From Aureibacter tunicatorum (GTDB lineage Bacteria; Bacteroidota; Bacteroidia; Cytophagales; Cyclobacteriaceae), in NCBI RefSeq assembly GCF_036492635.1, contig NZ_AP025305.1, positions 1,426,001 through 1,490,000 on the forward strand: a stretch of DNA of 64,000 nucleotides. The letters run 5' to 3'. The number at the start of each line of letters is the position of its first letter. The first letter of the stretch is position 1. The notes below the pieces were generated by a model, which worked only from the letters and a program-made list of their open reading frames with translations, did not search any database and was not told the DNA's origin. Position numbers and translations under genes: made by a program. Below, piece by piece: positions 46,163 to 54,354 of the stretch.

Positions 46163-46500
46163 CATGATTAACCAAATGATTATAAATATGACCTTTTATT
46201 CCAGACCGCCATGAGATTAAGCTCACATACTTCCTATTAAGCGTTGTAGCTACCGCTTGCATGGGATTACATCTTAAATAATAGACTAAAATTCTTATCC
46301 GAAATTGTCTTATCGGATTCTCTATGCCTATACTCTACAGCGTTAGGCTTTATTTTGAACCTTTTTTCTGTTATTCCTTTCAAGGAAAATCATTTTGGAA
46401 AAATGAGTTTACCAATGTTTACACTGTTTCTTTAGTGTTTACTAAATGTTTACCTAAATGTTAGGAGCTAATTTTTTTCGCTCCAAAACCACTAATTATA
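46163..46500. promoter_or_regulatory. Upstream region with helically phased GTTTAC repeats
   Basis: GTTTAC occurs at 46407, 46417, 46437 and 46448, with a variant GTTTCT at 46426; spacings are 10, 9, 11 and 11 bp, about one helical turn each. This resembles iterons or operator arrays. The rest of the region includes short inverted repeats (ATCCGA/TCGGAT, 46297-46318; AAGCG/CGCTT, 46239-46258) but no clear gene. It directly precedes the 296-residue gene. Confidence 0.5.
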
Positions 46501-47391
46501 ATGGCATACTCGACAAATTCAAATCAAAACAATTCATTCAACAGCTTCTTCAAGGCCAATATGAACCAATGGGACAAGCTAAACTCGACGTACTGTTGGA
46601 AAATCTACCAAGTTGGCAATCATCGTGTTCTCTCCGGATACAGCAAAGGAAAAAACATTTCTGAACGAGTGGACAAAGACACTCTTCTACAGGCCAAAAT
46701 TGAAATGCTTTATAAGAAAGGTTATTTCATCGACAAGCAAGTAGGAAAACGCTCGGCTCTGGACCGAATAGAGTTCTTTTACAATAAAATTGGCGACCTT
46801 GGGGAACCCTTTTTGACTATGTACTACGATCATTACGAGCTCTCTCCCTCGGAAATCGACAATCGCAATCTTATCAACTTCTTGGAACGATTCACCGCCT
46901 TGCGATCCGGTGAAGATGTTCAAAACCTTGTCAAGAAATCACGCAAAAGCACTGAAGATCTGCTAAGCTTATCCAAGCATAGATTTTTAGATGAAAACCA
47001 ACTGCATAAGCATTGTCTTTACTTGCTTGATTCTTTGCATATTCCTAAAGGTCGAATTGAGGATTTCTACAGAAAATATAGAGCTAAGTATTTCAAAGAA
47101 ATTGATAATAAAAGCACTGTTAAAGAGGTTGAAGTGCCTAAAGATGAATTGGCTCAGAAGGTTTCCAGAATGAAGAACAGATATCTTCAAAAACTTGGAA
47201 AAGATCATGTTCAGCTATATATCAAAGATATAAAAGCACAAGGAAATATGTTCATGAAGGCTACGCTGGAAAGGTTTGAAAAAGGGATTTACTCTGATAA
47301 GTTCGACAGATCATTATACGCTACTTTTCTGATAGAAAGATACGGTTCAAACGATGATAAACAGATGCTTCGAGCATTCAAATCACAATAA
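46501..47391 (+). CDS. Hypothetical phage protein, candidate replication or DNA-binding protein
   Basis: 296 residues, basic and mostly helical, without signal peptide or membrane span. The N-terminal part has a beta-rich stretch (WKIYQVGNHRVLSGYSKGKNI) followed by alternating helices; the C-terminus reads RYLQKLGKDHVQLYIKDIKAQGNMFMKATLERF. I recognise no catalytic motif; it is neither a clear integrase nor a HUH Rep. A phased GTTTAC array immediately upstream suggests that it, or a product nearby, binds this DNA. A hairpin (47401-47427) follows its stop. Confidence 0.6.
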   Translation: MAYSTNSNQNNSFNSFFKANMNQWDKLNSTYCWKIYQVGNHRVLSGYSKGKNISERVDKDTLLQAKIEMLYKKGYFIDKQVGKRSALDRIEFFYNKIGDLGEPFLTMYYDHYELSPSEIDNRNLINFLERFTALRSGEDVQNLVKKSRKSTEDLLSLSKHRFLDENQLHKHCLYLLDSLHIPKGRIEDFYRKYRAKYFKEIDNKSTVKEVEVPKDELAQKVSRMKNRYLQKLGKDHVQLYIKDIKAQGNMFMKATLERFEKGIYSDKFDRSLYATFLIERYGSNDDKQMLRAFKSQ

Positions 47392-47400
47392 ATAAAAAAA

Positions 47401-47427
47401 GCTCAAAAGAGTACCAGTCCTTTGAGC
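47401..47427. terminator. Weak terminator-like hairpin
   Basis: GCTCAAA (47401-47407) pairs with TTTGAGC (47421-47427) just after the 296-residue gene. It is preceded by seven A and followed only by CTTGTT, so termination may work better on the opposite strand. Confidence 0.4.
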
Positions 47428-47466
47428 CTTGTTAAGATTCAATCTCCAACAGATTAAATTTTTCTT

Positions 47467-47655
47467 ATGTCAAATGTACAAACAATCTCGACATTATGCA
47501 ATGTCGGTGACAGAGTTTTATGCTCTATTTTGAATAAACCTAACTACGGAACAATACAAAAGATCGTCTCCGAATCGAAAGTTCGCATCAAGGTGGACAA
47601 CATGCCCGGAGTCGTCAATTTCAAGCTGAAAGATATACTTATAATCACAAAATGA
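47467..47655 (+). CDS. Small beta-barrel-like protein
   Basis: 62 residues with a short SH3/KOW-like feel (CNVGDRVLCSILNKPNYGTIQKIVSE). No family is certain. It precedes the PP-loop gene by 6 bp and is likely cotranscribed. Confidence 0.5.
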   Translation: MSNVQTISTLCNVGDRVLCSILNKPNYGTIQKIVSESKVRIKVDNMPGVVNFKLKDILIITK

Positions 47656-47661
47656 TTAATA

Positions 47662-48498
47662 ATGAAAGTACAATCAAATGGTATGGGAACACAAAGTGTT
47701 GCTATGTATTTAATGAGTAGTATAGGAGTTTTACCTCGTTTAGATCATTCTATTTTCGTTGATACTGGCTTAGAAAAGCCTAATACGTATAAGGCTTTAA
47801 AGTGGCTAATAGAATGGTCCACTAAAAACAATGGTATTCCCTTAACTGTGATTAAACAGAAAAATTTGTATCAAGATTTAATGAAAAACAAGGGACGGTT
47901 TGCTTCAATACCTGCTTTTACTGAAACAAATGGAAGTGGTGAAGTTGGAATGTTAAAAAGACAATGTACAGGTGAGTATAAAATAACTCAAGTCAATAAG
48001 CAAATAAAAAAAATACAAGGGCTAGGAAAGTTTGATAGGTATAATGATGCAGAAGTTTGGATAGGAATTTCACTAGAGGAATGCCAACGAGTAAACAGTC
48101 CTAAAATTACAAACTTTAAGAATGTTTTCCCTTTTTGTAATGCTGAATCAACTAAAGAAAATGGGGTTAATCATGAAATGAATAAGTACTTTGATAATTA
48201 TGGAATTACAAGATCTGAGATTATTAAATGGATGAATAAGATGGGCTTCCCTGATGTAGGAAGATCCTCTTGTGCATTTTGTCCATATATGTCAAATTCA
48301 GAATGGGCAGAAGTTAAAAAAGATCCAAAGACTTGGAAAAAGGTTGTAGAATTAGATTCTCACATAAGAAATAGTACTAAAAAAGGAGTTCAACAGCCAA
48401 TTTATTTAACAGATCAATTAGTCCCCATTAATCAAGCCTATTTTAATGAGGCGCAAGTAAATGCATTTGAAGACTGTGAAGGGTATTGTCACATATAA
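47662..48498 (+). CDS. PP-loop ATPase / PAPS-reductase-like phage protein
   Basis: 278 residues. The N-terminal SNGMGTQS is a variant PP-loop (cf. SGGxxS in the adenosine nucleotide alpha hydrolase fold). IFVDTGLEKPNTYKALKWL and RQCTGEYKI (Cys102) are typical of the phage-borne PAPS-reductase family. A CxxC in SSCAFCPYM (204, 207) and the C-terminal DCEGYC (272, 276) suggest a metal or Fe-S site. Members include DndC-like and nucleotide-thiolating enzymes. It could modify DNA or tRNA, but the substrate cannot be derived here. Low GC. Confidence 0.75.
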   Translation: MKVQSNGMGTQSVAMYLMSSIGVLPRLDHSIFVDTGLEKPNTYKALKWLIEWSTKNNGIPLTVIKQKNLYQDLMKNKGRFASIPAFTETNGSGEVGMLKRQCTGEYKITQVNKQIKKIQGLGKFDRYNDAEVWIGISLEECQRVNSPKITNFKNVFPFCNAESTKENGVNHEMNKYFDNYGITRSEIIKWMNKMGFPDVGRSSCAFCPYMSNSEWAEVKKDPKTWKKVVELDSHIRNSTKKGVQQPIYLTDQLVPINQAYFNEAQVNAFEDCEGYCHI

Positions 48499-48508
48499 TT
48501 TTCTACTA

Positions 48509-49240
48509 ATGAACTTCATTAAAAAACACTACTTATTGATCATCATCGGACTGGTGATGATCAATAATATTGAGCACTTGGCTTATGTGCATCATGATAT
48601 AAGTCGAAAGCTTTTTGGTCATGAAGGTAGCATGATTCACTCGATAATAGTTGTGGTCATAATAGAACTTTCGATCATGGCATTTGTGATAAATGGAAAA
48701 AAGACTTTCGCCCTTTTCTTTACCATCGCCTTATTTGTCTTATCCATGCTATACTATGACTTGAGAGCTTTTATCGCTCATGGAAATTGGGAGCAGCTTA
48801 TCTCAAGCACGGTTTACTCTACACTGTTCACAATAGCGATTTATATGTTTTCGGATATGTACAATGAAAAGGCGAATGATGATTCGCCAAATGGCGATTC
48901 AGAGCAAAACAACTTGATTCAGGTCCAAAGAGACTTGAATGAGTCGGAGCTCCAACTCAATGAGCACAAGGAAAGAAACGAAGAGCTTGAAACCATGCTT
49001 GAAGAGTCTGGCAAATCACTCAAAGTATTGACTTTGAATTCAGGCATAAGCCAAAAAGCATTAAGCCTAGCTCAATCAGAGCTTGACGCTCTTCATTTAG
49101 AAATCAAAGATCTACAGAAGATCAGCAATGCATGGATGGAGCTTTGCACTTGCAAGCATTGTGGAAAGTTATTTGATAACCCGAATGCTAATAGAGTTCA
49201 TCAAGGGAGGTGTGCTAAAAATCCAAAAACTATTTTATAA
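48509..49240 (+). CDS. Membrane-anchored coiled-coil protein with C-terminal zinc finger
   Basis: 243 residues from ATG 48509; an in-frame start at 48461 would overlap the previous gene. About four membrane spans occupy residues 5-115 (NNIEHLAYVHHD, IVVVIIELSIMAFVI and so on), then a coiled coil (about 135-205; LNESELQLNEHKERNEELE). A C2HC zinc finger lies at 215-235 (CKHCGKLF...HQGRC). The architecture (multispan, coil, Zn finger) resembles the coil/zinc-finger protein encoded at 60413, suggesting related roles in the element. Confidence 0.65.
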   Translation: MNFIKKHYLLIIIGLVMINNIEHLAYVHHDISRKLFGHEGSMIHSIIVVVIIELSIMAFVINGKKTFALFFTIALFVLSMLYYDLRAFIAHGNWEQLISSTVYSTLFTIAIYMFSDMYNEKANDDSPNGDSEQNNLIQVQRDLNESELQLNEHKERNEELETMLEESGKSLKVLTLNSGISQKALSLAQSELDALHLEIKDLQKISNAWMELCTCKHCGKLFDNPNANRVHQGRCAKNPKTIL

Positions 49241-49243
49241 AAT

Positions 49244-49280
49244 ATGAAATGAGGTTAGTTTAGATATAACCTCATTTCAT
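49244..49280. terminator. Perfect 14 bp terminator-like hairpin
   Basis: ATGAAATGAGGTTA (49244-49257) pairs perfectly with TAACCTCATTTCAT (49267-49280). It separates the convergent zinc-finger and SUKH genes and overlaps the last codons of the latter. Confidence 0.7.
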
Positions 49281-50057
49281 TTCATCAAAATATCGGTAAG
49301 GATAATTACTATTTAATTGACTCATTACTTCACTCCAAAAAGGGATCTTTTTCTTTTTGTTTAAAGACCACATTTTTTTTCTGTATTGATCATATTCTTT
49401 AGTATCCCTTATGTCTAAACCTTTGTACTCTTCATCGTAAAATTCTTCGTATATATCAAGGCTACCTCCAAACTCTTTGAGTAAATAATCTTTCATACTC
49501 CAGCCATAATGTACTGTATCTATGCCCATAATCGATAATACTGGACTTTCAATTTGATCTGGTACATTTACAACAAATCGATGAGAATAAATAGGCAATA
49601 GTTTAGGTGCTTGGCTATACTTATTATTGAAAAAATTTTCAATTTCAATTTCTGACTCAGGTCTTTTTCCCCAAGATTTTAACCAATAACGATGTTTTTT
49701 AACATCTTCTAAAATTAATTTATATGGCCAATTTAAATAATACTTTACTTGAGCATCACACTTCCAATTCATGAAATGTGGCCAATCCTCTTTTTCAATA
49801 TCATTATGATTTACATTTTCATAACCTTCTACAGTGTCAAAATCATGCAAGACTTTAAGAAATTCTCTATGTTCATAAGAAAAGCTAATTTTATATTTAT
49901 CTTCAATTTCAAAAATCTCTTCTTCTTTTAAACCAATCCATTGCTGATTTTCAGATTCATTATAGTTCTCATCTTCATAATCTAATTCATTCCAATATTT
50001 TTCTGTTTTTTCTTTAAACCAATAAAGAAAGTCAATATAGTCTTCAGGTATTTTCAT
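49272..50057 (-). CDS. SUKH-type (SMI1/KNR4) protein
   Basis: 261 residues. The SMI1/KNR4 signature appears as WIGLKEEEIFEIEDKYKISFSYEHREFLKVLHDFD near residues 40-75, with a later IYSHRFVVNVP and SIMGIDTVHYGWSMKDYLL. SUKH proteins commonly neutralise nuclease toxins in polymorphic toxin systems. The gene is AT-rich and leftward, unlike its neighbours, which supports cargo status. No matching toxin is visible next to it. Confidence 0.78.
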   Translation of the reverse strand: MKIPEDYIDFLYWFKEKTEKYWNELDYEDENYNESENQQWIGLKEEEIFEIEDKYKISFSYEHREFLKVLHDFDTVEGYENVNHNDIEKEDWPHFMNWKCDAQVKYYLNWPYKLILEDVKKHRYWLKSWGKRPESEIEIENFFNNKYSQAPKLLPIYSHRFVVNVPDQIESPVLSIMGIDTVHYGWSMKDYLLKEFGGSLDIYEEFYDEEYKGLDIRDTKEYDQYRKKMWSLNKKKKIPFWSEVMSQLNSNYPYRYFDEMK

Positions 50058-50156
50058 AGTTTTAATATTAGAAGAACTTATAAATATTAAAAGTTAATTT
50101 GTTATTTTATCTCATAGATTGATAAAACAATATATTTAATTAAATTATTTGAAGTA

Positions 50157-50618
50157 TTGATTGGGAAAAAGACGATAAATATAACTGAAGGTTGGAAAGA
50201 AAAATGGAATCACTTTGTTGATTTGGAACCAGATAACAATTTACCAATAGATGATATTTGGTTTCATTTTGATGAAGATATTTTATTTTATACTCATGAT
50301 GAATATTTTATTGATTTAGGCTTTTATGGAGGTGATTATTCGGTCAATAGATGTGGATTTTTTGCATTGTATGTAGGAAAAGGAGATTTCGGCCAAGGAG
50401 TTTTATACGAATACTTCATCTCCAGATCCTCTGAAGAAATAAAAATCAAAATTGAATTATATATGAATTTGATATCAAGCAATAAAATTGAAGGCTTAGA
50501 AGGTTTGAAGTATGGTGATGATATCGATATTCATGACTATATTTTCTCTTCTGTTGAAGACTTGAAAGTTCCTCGTGAAAATGTTGATTTTGAAAAAATC
50601 AGTCAGGCTAATGTTTAA
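50157..50618 (+). CDS. Hypothetical protein, possibly an immunity-type partner
   Basis: 153 residues, TTG start (no in-frame ATG before the upstream stop). Acidic and aromatic-rich beta strands (DDIWFHFDEDILFYTHDEYFIDLGFYG) resemble the small acidic immunity proteins found near toxin genes. Unassigned. It is divergent from the SUKH gene, 99 bp apart. Low GC. Confidence 0.55.
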   Translation: MIGKKTINITEGWKEKWNHFVDLEPDNNLPIDDIWFHFDEDILFYTHDEYFIDLGFYGGDYSVNRCGFFALYVGKGDFGQGVLYEYFISRSSEEIKIKIELYMNLISSNKIEGLEGLKYGDDIDIHDYIFSSVEDLKVPRENVDFEKISQANV

Positions 50619-50849
50619 TCTCTTTATTTTCGGTAAGTTAATTTACTCTTTTCAGTGTAGTTTATTGGTTTTATTTTTAGTAAAACTAATCAATGTGTTT
50701 TGAGCTATTTTTTTTAGCTTTTAGTTTTGTATTTATCATGCTGGTTATTACTTTTGTTATAAATGATTGTGGTGAAATATTTTGACTTATTGTTATGTGA
50801 TTATTACTTTGTATTTTTCTTTTTTTCTCAATCAAAATAATTTTCACAC

Positions 50850-51842
50850 ATGACAAATTTAAAAATTAAAGTTCCTGTATACTCATCTGTATTAGAAAGT
50901 AATATATCATTAGAAAATGGTTTAGATTATGATACTAGAAGTTTAGATGATATGGTTAATTCGATTATTAGATCTATTGAGCCATATGCTGAAAATAAAT
51001 TACAAATCAAACCATTATTTAATAGAAATAAGACATATAAGACTGTAGTACAGGATTTAAAGCCATATAAATATTTAATAAAAGGTAAGGATCCATGTGT
51101 GTTATTGCAATTTACAGCATATACAACTAATCATTTTGATGGATTTTTAGAAACTCAAGAAGATCAAAAAATTGAGTTGAAAAAAAAACATAAATTAGGA
51201 AGTGATTATCACTTTTTACTCATTTATCCTGTTATTCATGGAAAAACAAAGAAAAACTTTAAGTATCATTATTTGATTTTAATATATGAAGACCCTCATA
51301 AGGATAGTAATTTAATAATGAAAGCTTCAAAACAATTAATAAAAAAGGTTTTAGAGTTAGATATAAATAATATTAAGAAGAAGGAGATTTTTGATGAATT
51401 AGAGAAAGGAAATACTCTAATTGTTCCTCAATTTAATATGAAGTTTTCAAGCATTGTTGTCGATCCAGATACTGATGAAGTAGATTTGGAACACGTGGAA
51501 TATTTGTATAATCACAAAAAGGCAACGGATATTGTAAAAGAGTATGTCCAAATACCATTAAATAATGTAAAGAGTATCATAGAAAAAGCATTTGAAAATA
51601 GTAAAGCAGACAAATTTAATTTTTATAAAAAAGTATATAAGTTGATAGTCGGTAAGACAGAATATAGAATTAAACTAGAGCAGTTATATCAAGATGAAAA
51701 TAAAGAACTAATTAAAGATACTTATGAGAAGATTTTTAATTCTTCAATTGAAATAACAGAAGATGAATTAAGTGATAATATCTATGATCATGAGTTTATA
51801 CTTGAAAAACTATCTCCAATAATAAGTAATTATGTCAAGTAA
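50850..51842 (+). CDS. Hypothetical protein, first gene of a three-gene cargo operon
   Basis: 330 residues, Lys-rich, no signal peptide or membrane span. A central beta-rich portion (PCVLLQFTAYTTNHFDGFL, HFLLIYPVIHGKTKKNFKYHYLILIYEDP) precedes charged helices in the C-terminal half. I recognise no nuclease or NTPase motif. It overlaps the next gene by 11 bp, so coupling is likely. GC is about 25 percent by eye, clearly below the late genes. The operon layout suggests a defence or toxin-type system, but there is no direct evidence. Confidence 0.6.
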   Translation: MTNLKIKVPVYSSVLESNISLENGLDYDTRSLDDMVNSIIRSIEPYAENKLQIKPLFNRNKTYKTVVQDLKPYKYLIKGKDPCVLLQFTAYTTNHFDGFLETQEDQKIELKKKHKLGSDYHFLLIYPVIHGKTKKNFKYHYLILIYEDPHKDSNLIMKASKQLIKKVLELDINNIKKKEIFDELEKGNTLIVPQFNMKFSSIVVDPDTDEVDLEHVEYLYNHKKATDIVKEYVQIPLNNVKSIIEKAFENSKADKFNFYKKVYKLIVGKTEYRIKLEQLYQDENKELIKDTYEKIFNSSIEITEDELSDNIYDHEFILEKLSPIISNYVK

Positions 51843-52293
51843 TTTTAAATATATAATAGATATACTAATTGAAAATTCCAGTACTATCATATCTGATGTG
51901 TGGGGTTTTAATATTACTTTTCTAGGTATTAGCTTGACTATTTTTACAGTTATATATTCTTTTATTGTTAATAAATTAGATGAATTGAATTTGAATGCAG
52001 AGGAGATTAAAAAAGGGAACAACAGTCCTATTGTTGAGATAAAACAAAACTTATTAGAGAATAATATTCTCTCATTGAGAAGAATGAATAGGCACTTTAT
52101 TGTTATTATACTGATTACTTTTGTTTTGTCAATAGTTTCATTTTTATCTAAATATCTTTATTTATTTAGTGATTATTATGAACAGAGGGTTGTTGTTTTT
52201 TTATTGATTTCAACTTTTTTCTCATCATTGTATATATTTTATATGCTAATGAAACTAATTTTTAGATACTCAAAACTAATGAAGAATTTATAG
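51832..52293 (+). CDS. Four-span membrane protein, second gene of the cargo operon
   Basis: 153 residues with membrane spans at about 28-45 (FNITFLGISLTIFTVIYSF) and at about 86-107 and 118-145 (IVIILITFVLSIVSFLSKYL; VFLLISTFFSSLYIFYMLM). It overlaps the previous gene by 11 bp and ends 11 bp before the pentapeptide gene. No family is assigned. Its position between a soluble protein and a membrane-anchored pentapeptide protein suggests a membrane complex. Confidence 0.6.
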   Translation: MSSNFKYIIDILIENSSTIISDVWGFNITFLGISLTIFTVIYSFIVNKLDELNLNAEEIKKGNNSPIVEIKQNLLENNILSLRRMNRHFIVIILITFVLSIVSFLSKYLYLFSDYYEQRVVVFLLISTFFSSLYIFYMLMKLIFRYSKLMKNL

Positions 52294-52304
52294 AATTAAT
52301 TAAT

Positions 52305-53486
52305 ATGATTGAGTTATTGAGAGGTGTTAAATGGCTATATGCATTTTTATTGATTATAACATTAATTATATGCTTTTTAGTTGTTTTTTTTAATGATATG
52401 TCTCGTTATTTTTTTCCAAATTCTTTGAATAAAGAAGGTGAATTATTGAAAGTAATTTTAACCTTTATCGGAGGATTGGTGGGGATTATGCTTTTATTTA
52501 TTCATTATAAGAGGATGGTTTTAACAGATAAAGGTCAGATTGAAGATCGTTTTAATAATGCTGTTGAGCATCTAGGAAATACTGATAATGATAGTATTGT
52601 AGTAGGTGGAGCTTATTCTCTTCATCAGGTTGCACTGCAAGATTTTTCTTATAGAGAAATTGTGTTAAAAATTTTATGTGCACATATCAGAAATGAATCA
52701 TTTTTATTAAATGACGAGAGACCTCAAAAAATTAGCTTCGTATCAAAAACTATTTTAGAAAATATCGCACTAAATCAAAATAATAATAGAGATAAGAGAA
52801 ATATTTACGATAGTAGTTTAATTGATTTATCAAATGCATTTCTAAGTTATAGCACTTTAATGGGAGGAAATTTTAGAAAATCAGTATTAAGAGGAGCGTA
52901 TTTGGATAGTGCTATTTTGAGAAGAGCAAATTTACATAAAGCTCAGTTAGTAGATGTAGATTTTAGTTGTGCTGACTTAAAAGGAGCGGATTTAAGCCAT
53001 TCAAATATGAGAGGAGCACTATTGTATGGCACTGATTTGAGTAATGCAGATTTAACATGTGTATCCTTATCAAGGAAAAATTGTGAAGGAGTTATTTTAA
53101 AAGGTGCTAATTTGACCAAAGCTGGATTGGGAAGTATTAATTTATCATTTGTTAATTTATCTGAAGCGAACTTGACAAGAGCATATTTATTTAGAACTAA
53201 TTTAAGAGATGCTAATTTTCGAGATGCTAATTTAACTAATGCATATTTTGTTGAAGCTGATTTAAGTAGAACGTTATTAAAGTCTGCAAAATTATCTGGG
53301 GCAAATTTCTCAGGAGCAATTTTAGATCAAGCTTTTTTAAACGATGATGCTTTAGATGGTGGATATCTTGCTTTTGATTATTCGCATATGCGTTCTGATT
53401 TTATTACTCCAGAGTATTTAGATCAACAAGGAGCAGTTTATGATGAAAATACAGTATTTACTTTATTAGAAGAAGATAAGAAATAA
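52305..53486 (+). CDS. Membrane-anchored pentapeptide-repeat protein, third gene of the cargo operon
   Basis: 393 residues. Two N-terminal membrane spans (about 11-30 and 48-66), then a linker with RFNNAVEHLGN and GGAYSLHQVALQDFSYREIVLKILCAHIR, a pattern often seen before pentapeptide arrays. From about residue 172 to 350 the protein is a regular A(D/N)LXX right-handed beta helix (RANLHKAQL, GADLSHSNM, SNADLTCVS, KGANLTKAG). Such proteins can mimic DNA or scaffold membrane complexes. It is likely the membrane component of the operon. Confidence 0.8.
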   Translation: MIELLRGVKWLYAFLLIITLIICFLVVFFNDMSRYFFPNSLNKEGELLKVILTFIGGLVGIMLLFIHYKRMVLTDKGQIEDRFNNAVEHLGNTDNDSIVVGGAYSLHQVALQDFSYREIVLKILCAHIRNESFLLNDERPQKISFVSKTILENIALNQNNNRDKRNIYDSSLIDLSNAFLSYSTLMGGNFRKSVLRGAYLDSAILRRANLHKAQLVDVDFSCADLKGADLSHSNMRGALLYGTDLSNADLTCVSLSRKNCEGVILKGANLTKAGLGSINLSFVNLSEANLTRAYLFRTNLRDANFRDANLTNAYFVEADLSRTLLKSAKLSGANFSGAILDQAFLNDDALDGGYLAFDYSHMRSDFITPEYLDQQGAVYDENTVFTLLEEDKK

Positions 53487-53499
53487 AAGTTTTAATTGA

Positions 53500-53667
53500 T
53501 TAGACCACCCCCAACGCCTCATAAATCTGAATAACTTGTTTAGGGTTGAGCCTTCCTTGGGGAAAGTTCAACTCTAATTTTTTTAAATACCTGTACAAGG
53601 TTTTCGGACTCACGCCGATTTCGTGGGCGATTTCTTTTCTTGTCTTGAATTTTTTCTCTTGGGACAT
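53500..53667 (-). CDS. Small helix-turn-helix protein
   Basis: 55 residues, too short for a default ORF length cut-off. Reading leftward from ATG 53667: KTRKEIAHEIGVSPKTLYR is a clear HTH, followed by QGRLNPKQVIQIYEALGV. It sits between the cargo operon and the late operon, transcribed leftward. It resembles the small DNA-binding proteins of Bacteroidota mobile elements and could regulate the late operon promoter. Confidence 0.75.
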   Translation of the reverse strand: MSQEKKFKTRKEIAHEIGVSPKTLYRYLKKLELNFPQGRLNPKQVIQIYEALGVV

Positions 53668-53898
53668 AATCTTATAGCTAAGTCATTCACAATCAGCTTA
53701 AAAAATCATCTAAATATACTATTTTTCAGGCAAATTTGCCACCAATAATGCGTCATGATTAGCCTTTTTCGGCTTTTTCTCGCCTTTTCTTTCGGTCATT
53801 TTCCGTTCTCTTTCCCTCTTATTGTACATAACGTCTCATTTTAGGACGATGCGTTTTTTTTTGCTTTTCCTTGCAGAGGTAAATTAAAGAAAACGTCC
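53668..53898. promoter_or_regulatory. Late-operon upstream region
   Basis: A nearly pure pyrimidine tract of about 60 nt lies at 53761-53820, and an inverted CGTC/GACG pair at 53832-53848. No promoter consensus is clear, but this is the only gap upstream of a 10 kb operon and must contain its start signal. Confidence 0.4.
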
Positions 53899-54354
53899 AT
53901 GAAAAAAGCCCTTCTCCTTGTTAGCCTTTTGGCCTTTGGCCCCAAGCTTTACTCTTACGCCAGAGGCATGAAGCAATCCGCTGAAAAGCTTCAGGTGAAC
54001 TTGCATGATATCAAGCGCGTTCGTTTCGATTCCGGCAAGCTCAACTTTGACGTCATCCTTGAAGTGCATAACAATGCGGAAGGGACTTTCAATCTGGACC
54101 ATGTTTTCGCCAAGATTTTGATCACGGACAAAAACGGCGACAAAATGCAAATTGGCTTCACGCCTCCCAACTTGAGAAGCGCTTTGATTAGACCCTTTGC
54201 GACGACTAAACTTACTGTGCCGTTTCAAGTGCCATTGCTTTCGAATATGAGCAATCTGTTTTCTGTCTTCAAGCTGAAAACCATCAACCTTGAAATTGAA
54301 CCGACGATCTCCGGCATTACATTGCCTGTCATCCATAAATCCTTCAGCCTATGA
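53899..54354 (+). CDS. Exported LEA2/WHy-like protein, first gene of the late operon
   Basis: 151 residues. An N-terminal hydrophobic segment (KKALLLVSLLAFGPKLYSYA) is a signal anchor or signal peptide. The remainder is a beta sandwich with GKLNFDVILEVHNNAEGTFNLDHV, which resembles LEA type 2/WHy domains. Such folds occur in exported and membrane-associated proteins. The stop overlaps the next start (ATGA), so it is coupled to the transglutaminase-like gene. In a phage context it is a candidate virion or membrane protein. Confidence 0.6.
   Translation: MKKALLLVSLLAFGPKLYSYARGMKQSAEKLQVNLHDIKRVRFDSGKLNFDVILEVHNNAEGTFNLDHVFAKILITDKNGDKMQIGFTPPNLRSALIRPFATTKLTVPFQVPLLSNMSNLFSVFKLKTINLEIEPTISGITLPVIHKSFSL

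Noticed and set aside
46458-46664. 68-residue open frame overlapping the start of the 296-residue gene
   Set aside because: Different frame within the real gene and the phased repeat region; low coding appearance.
46501-47391. Reading the 296-residue protein as a tyrosine integrase
   Set aside because: No R...HxxR...Y arrangement is visible, and the helices do not resemble the catalytic domain.
53752-53765. Possible direct repeat (CATGATTAACC at 46164 and CATGATTAGCC here) as attachment-site halves
   Set aside because: Only about 11 bases with a mismatch; expected by chance in AT-rich DNA.
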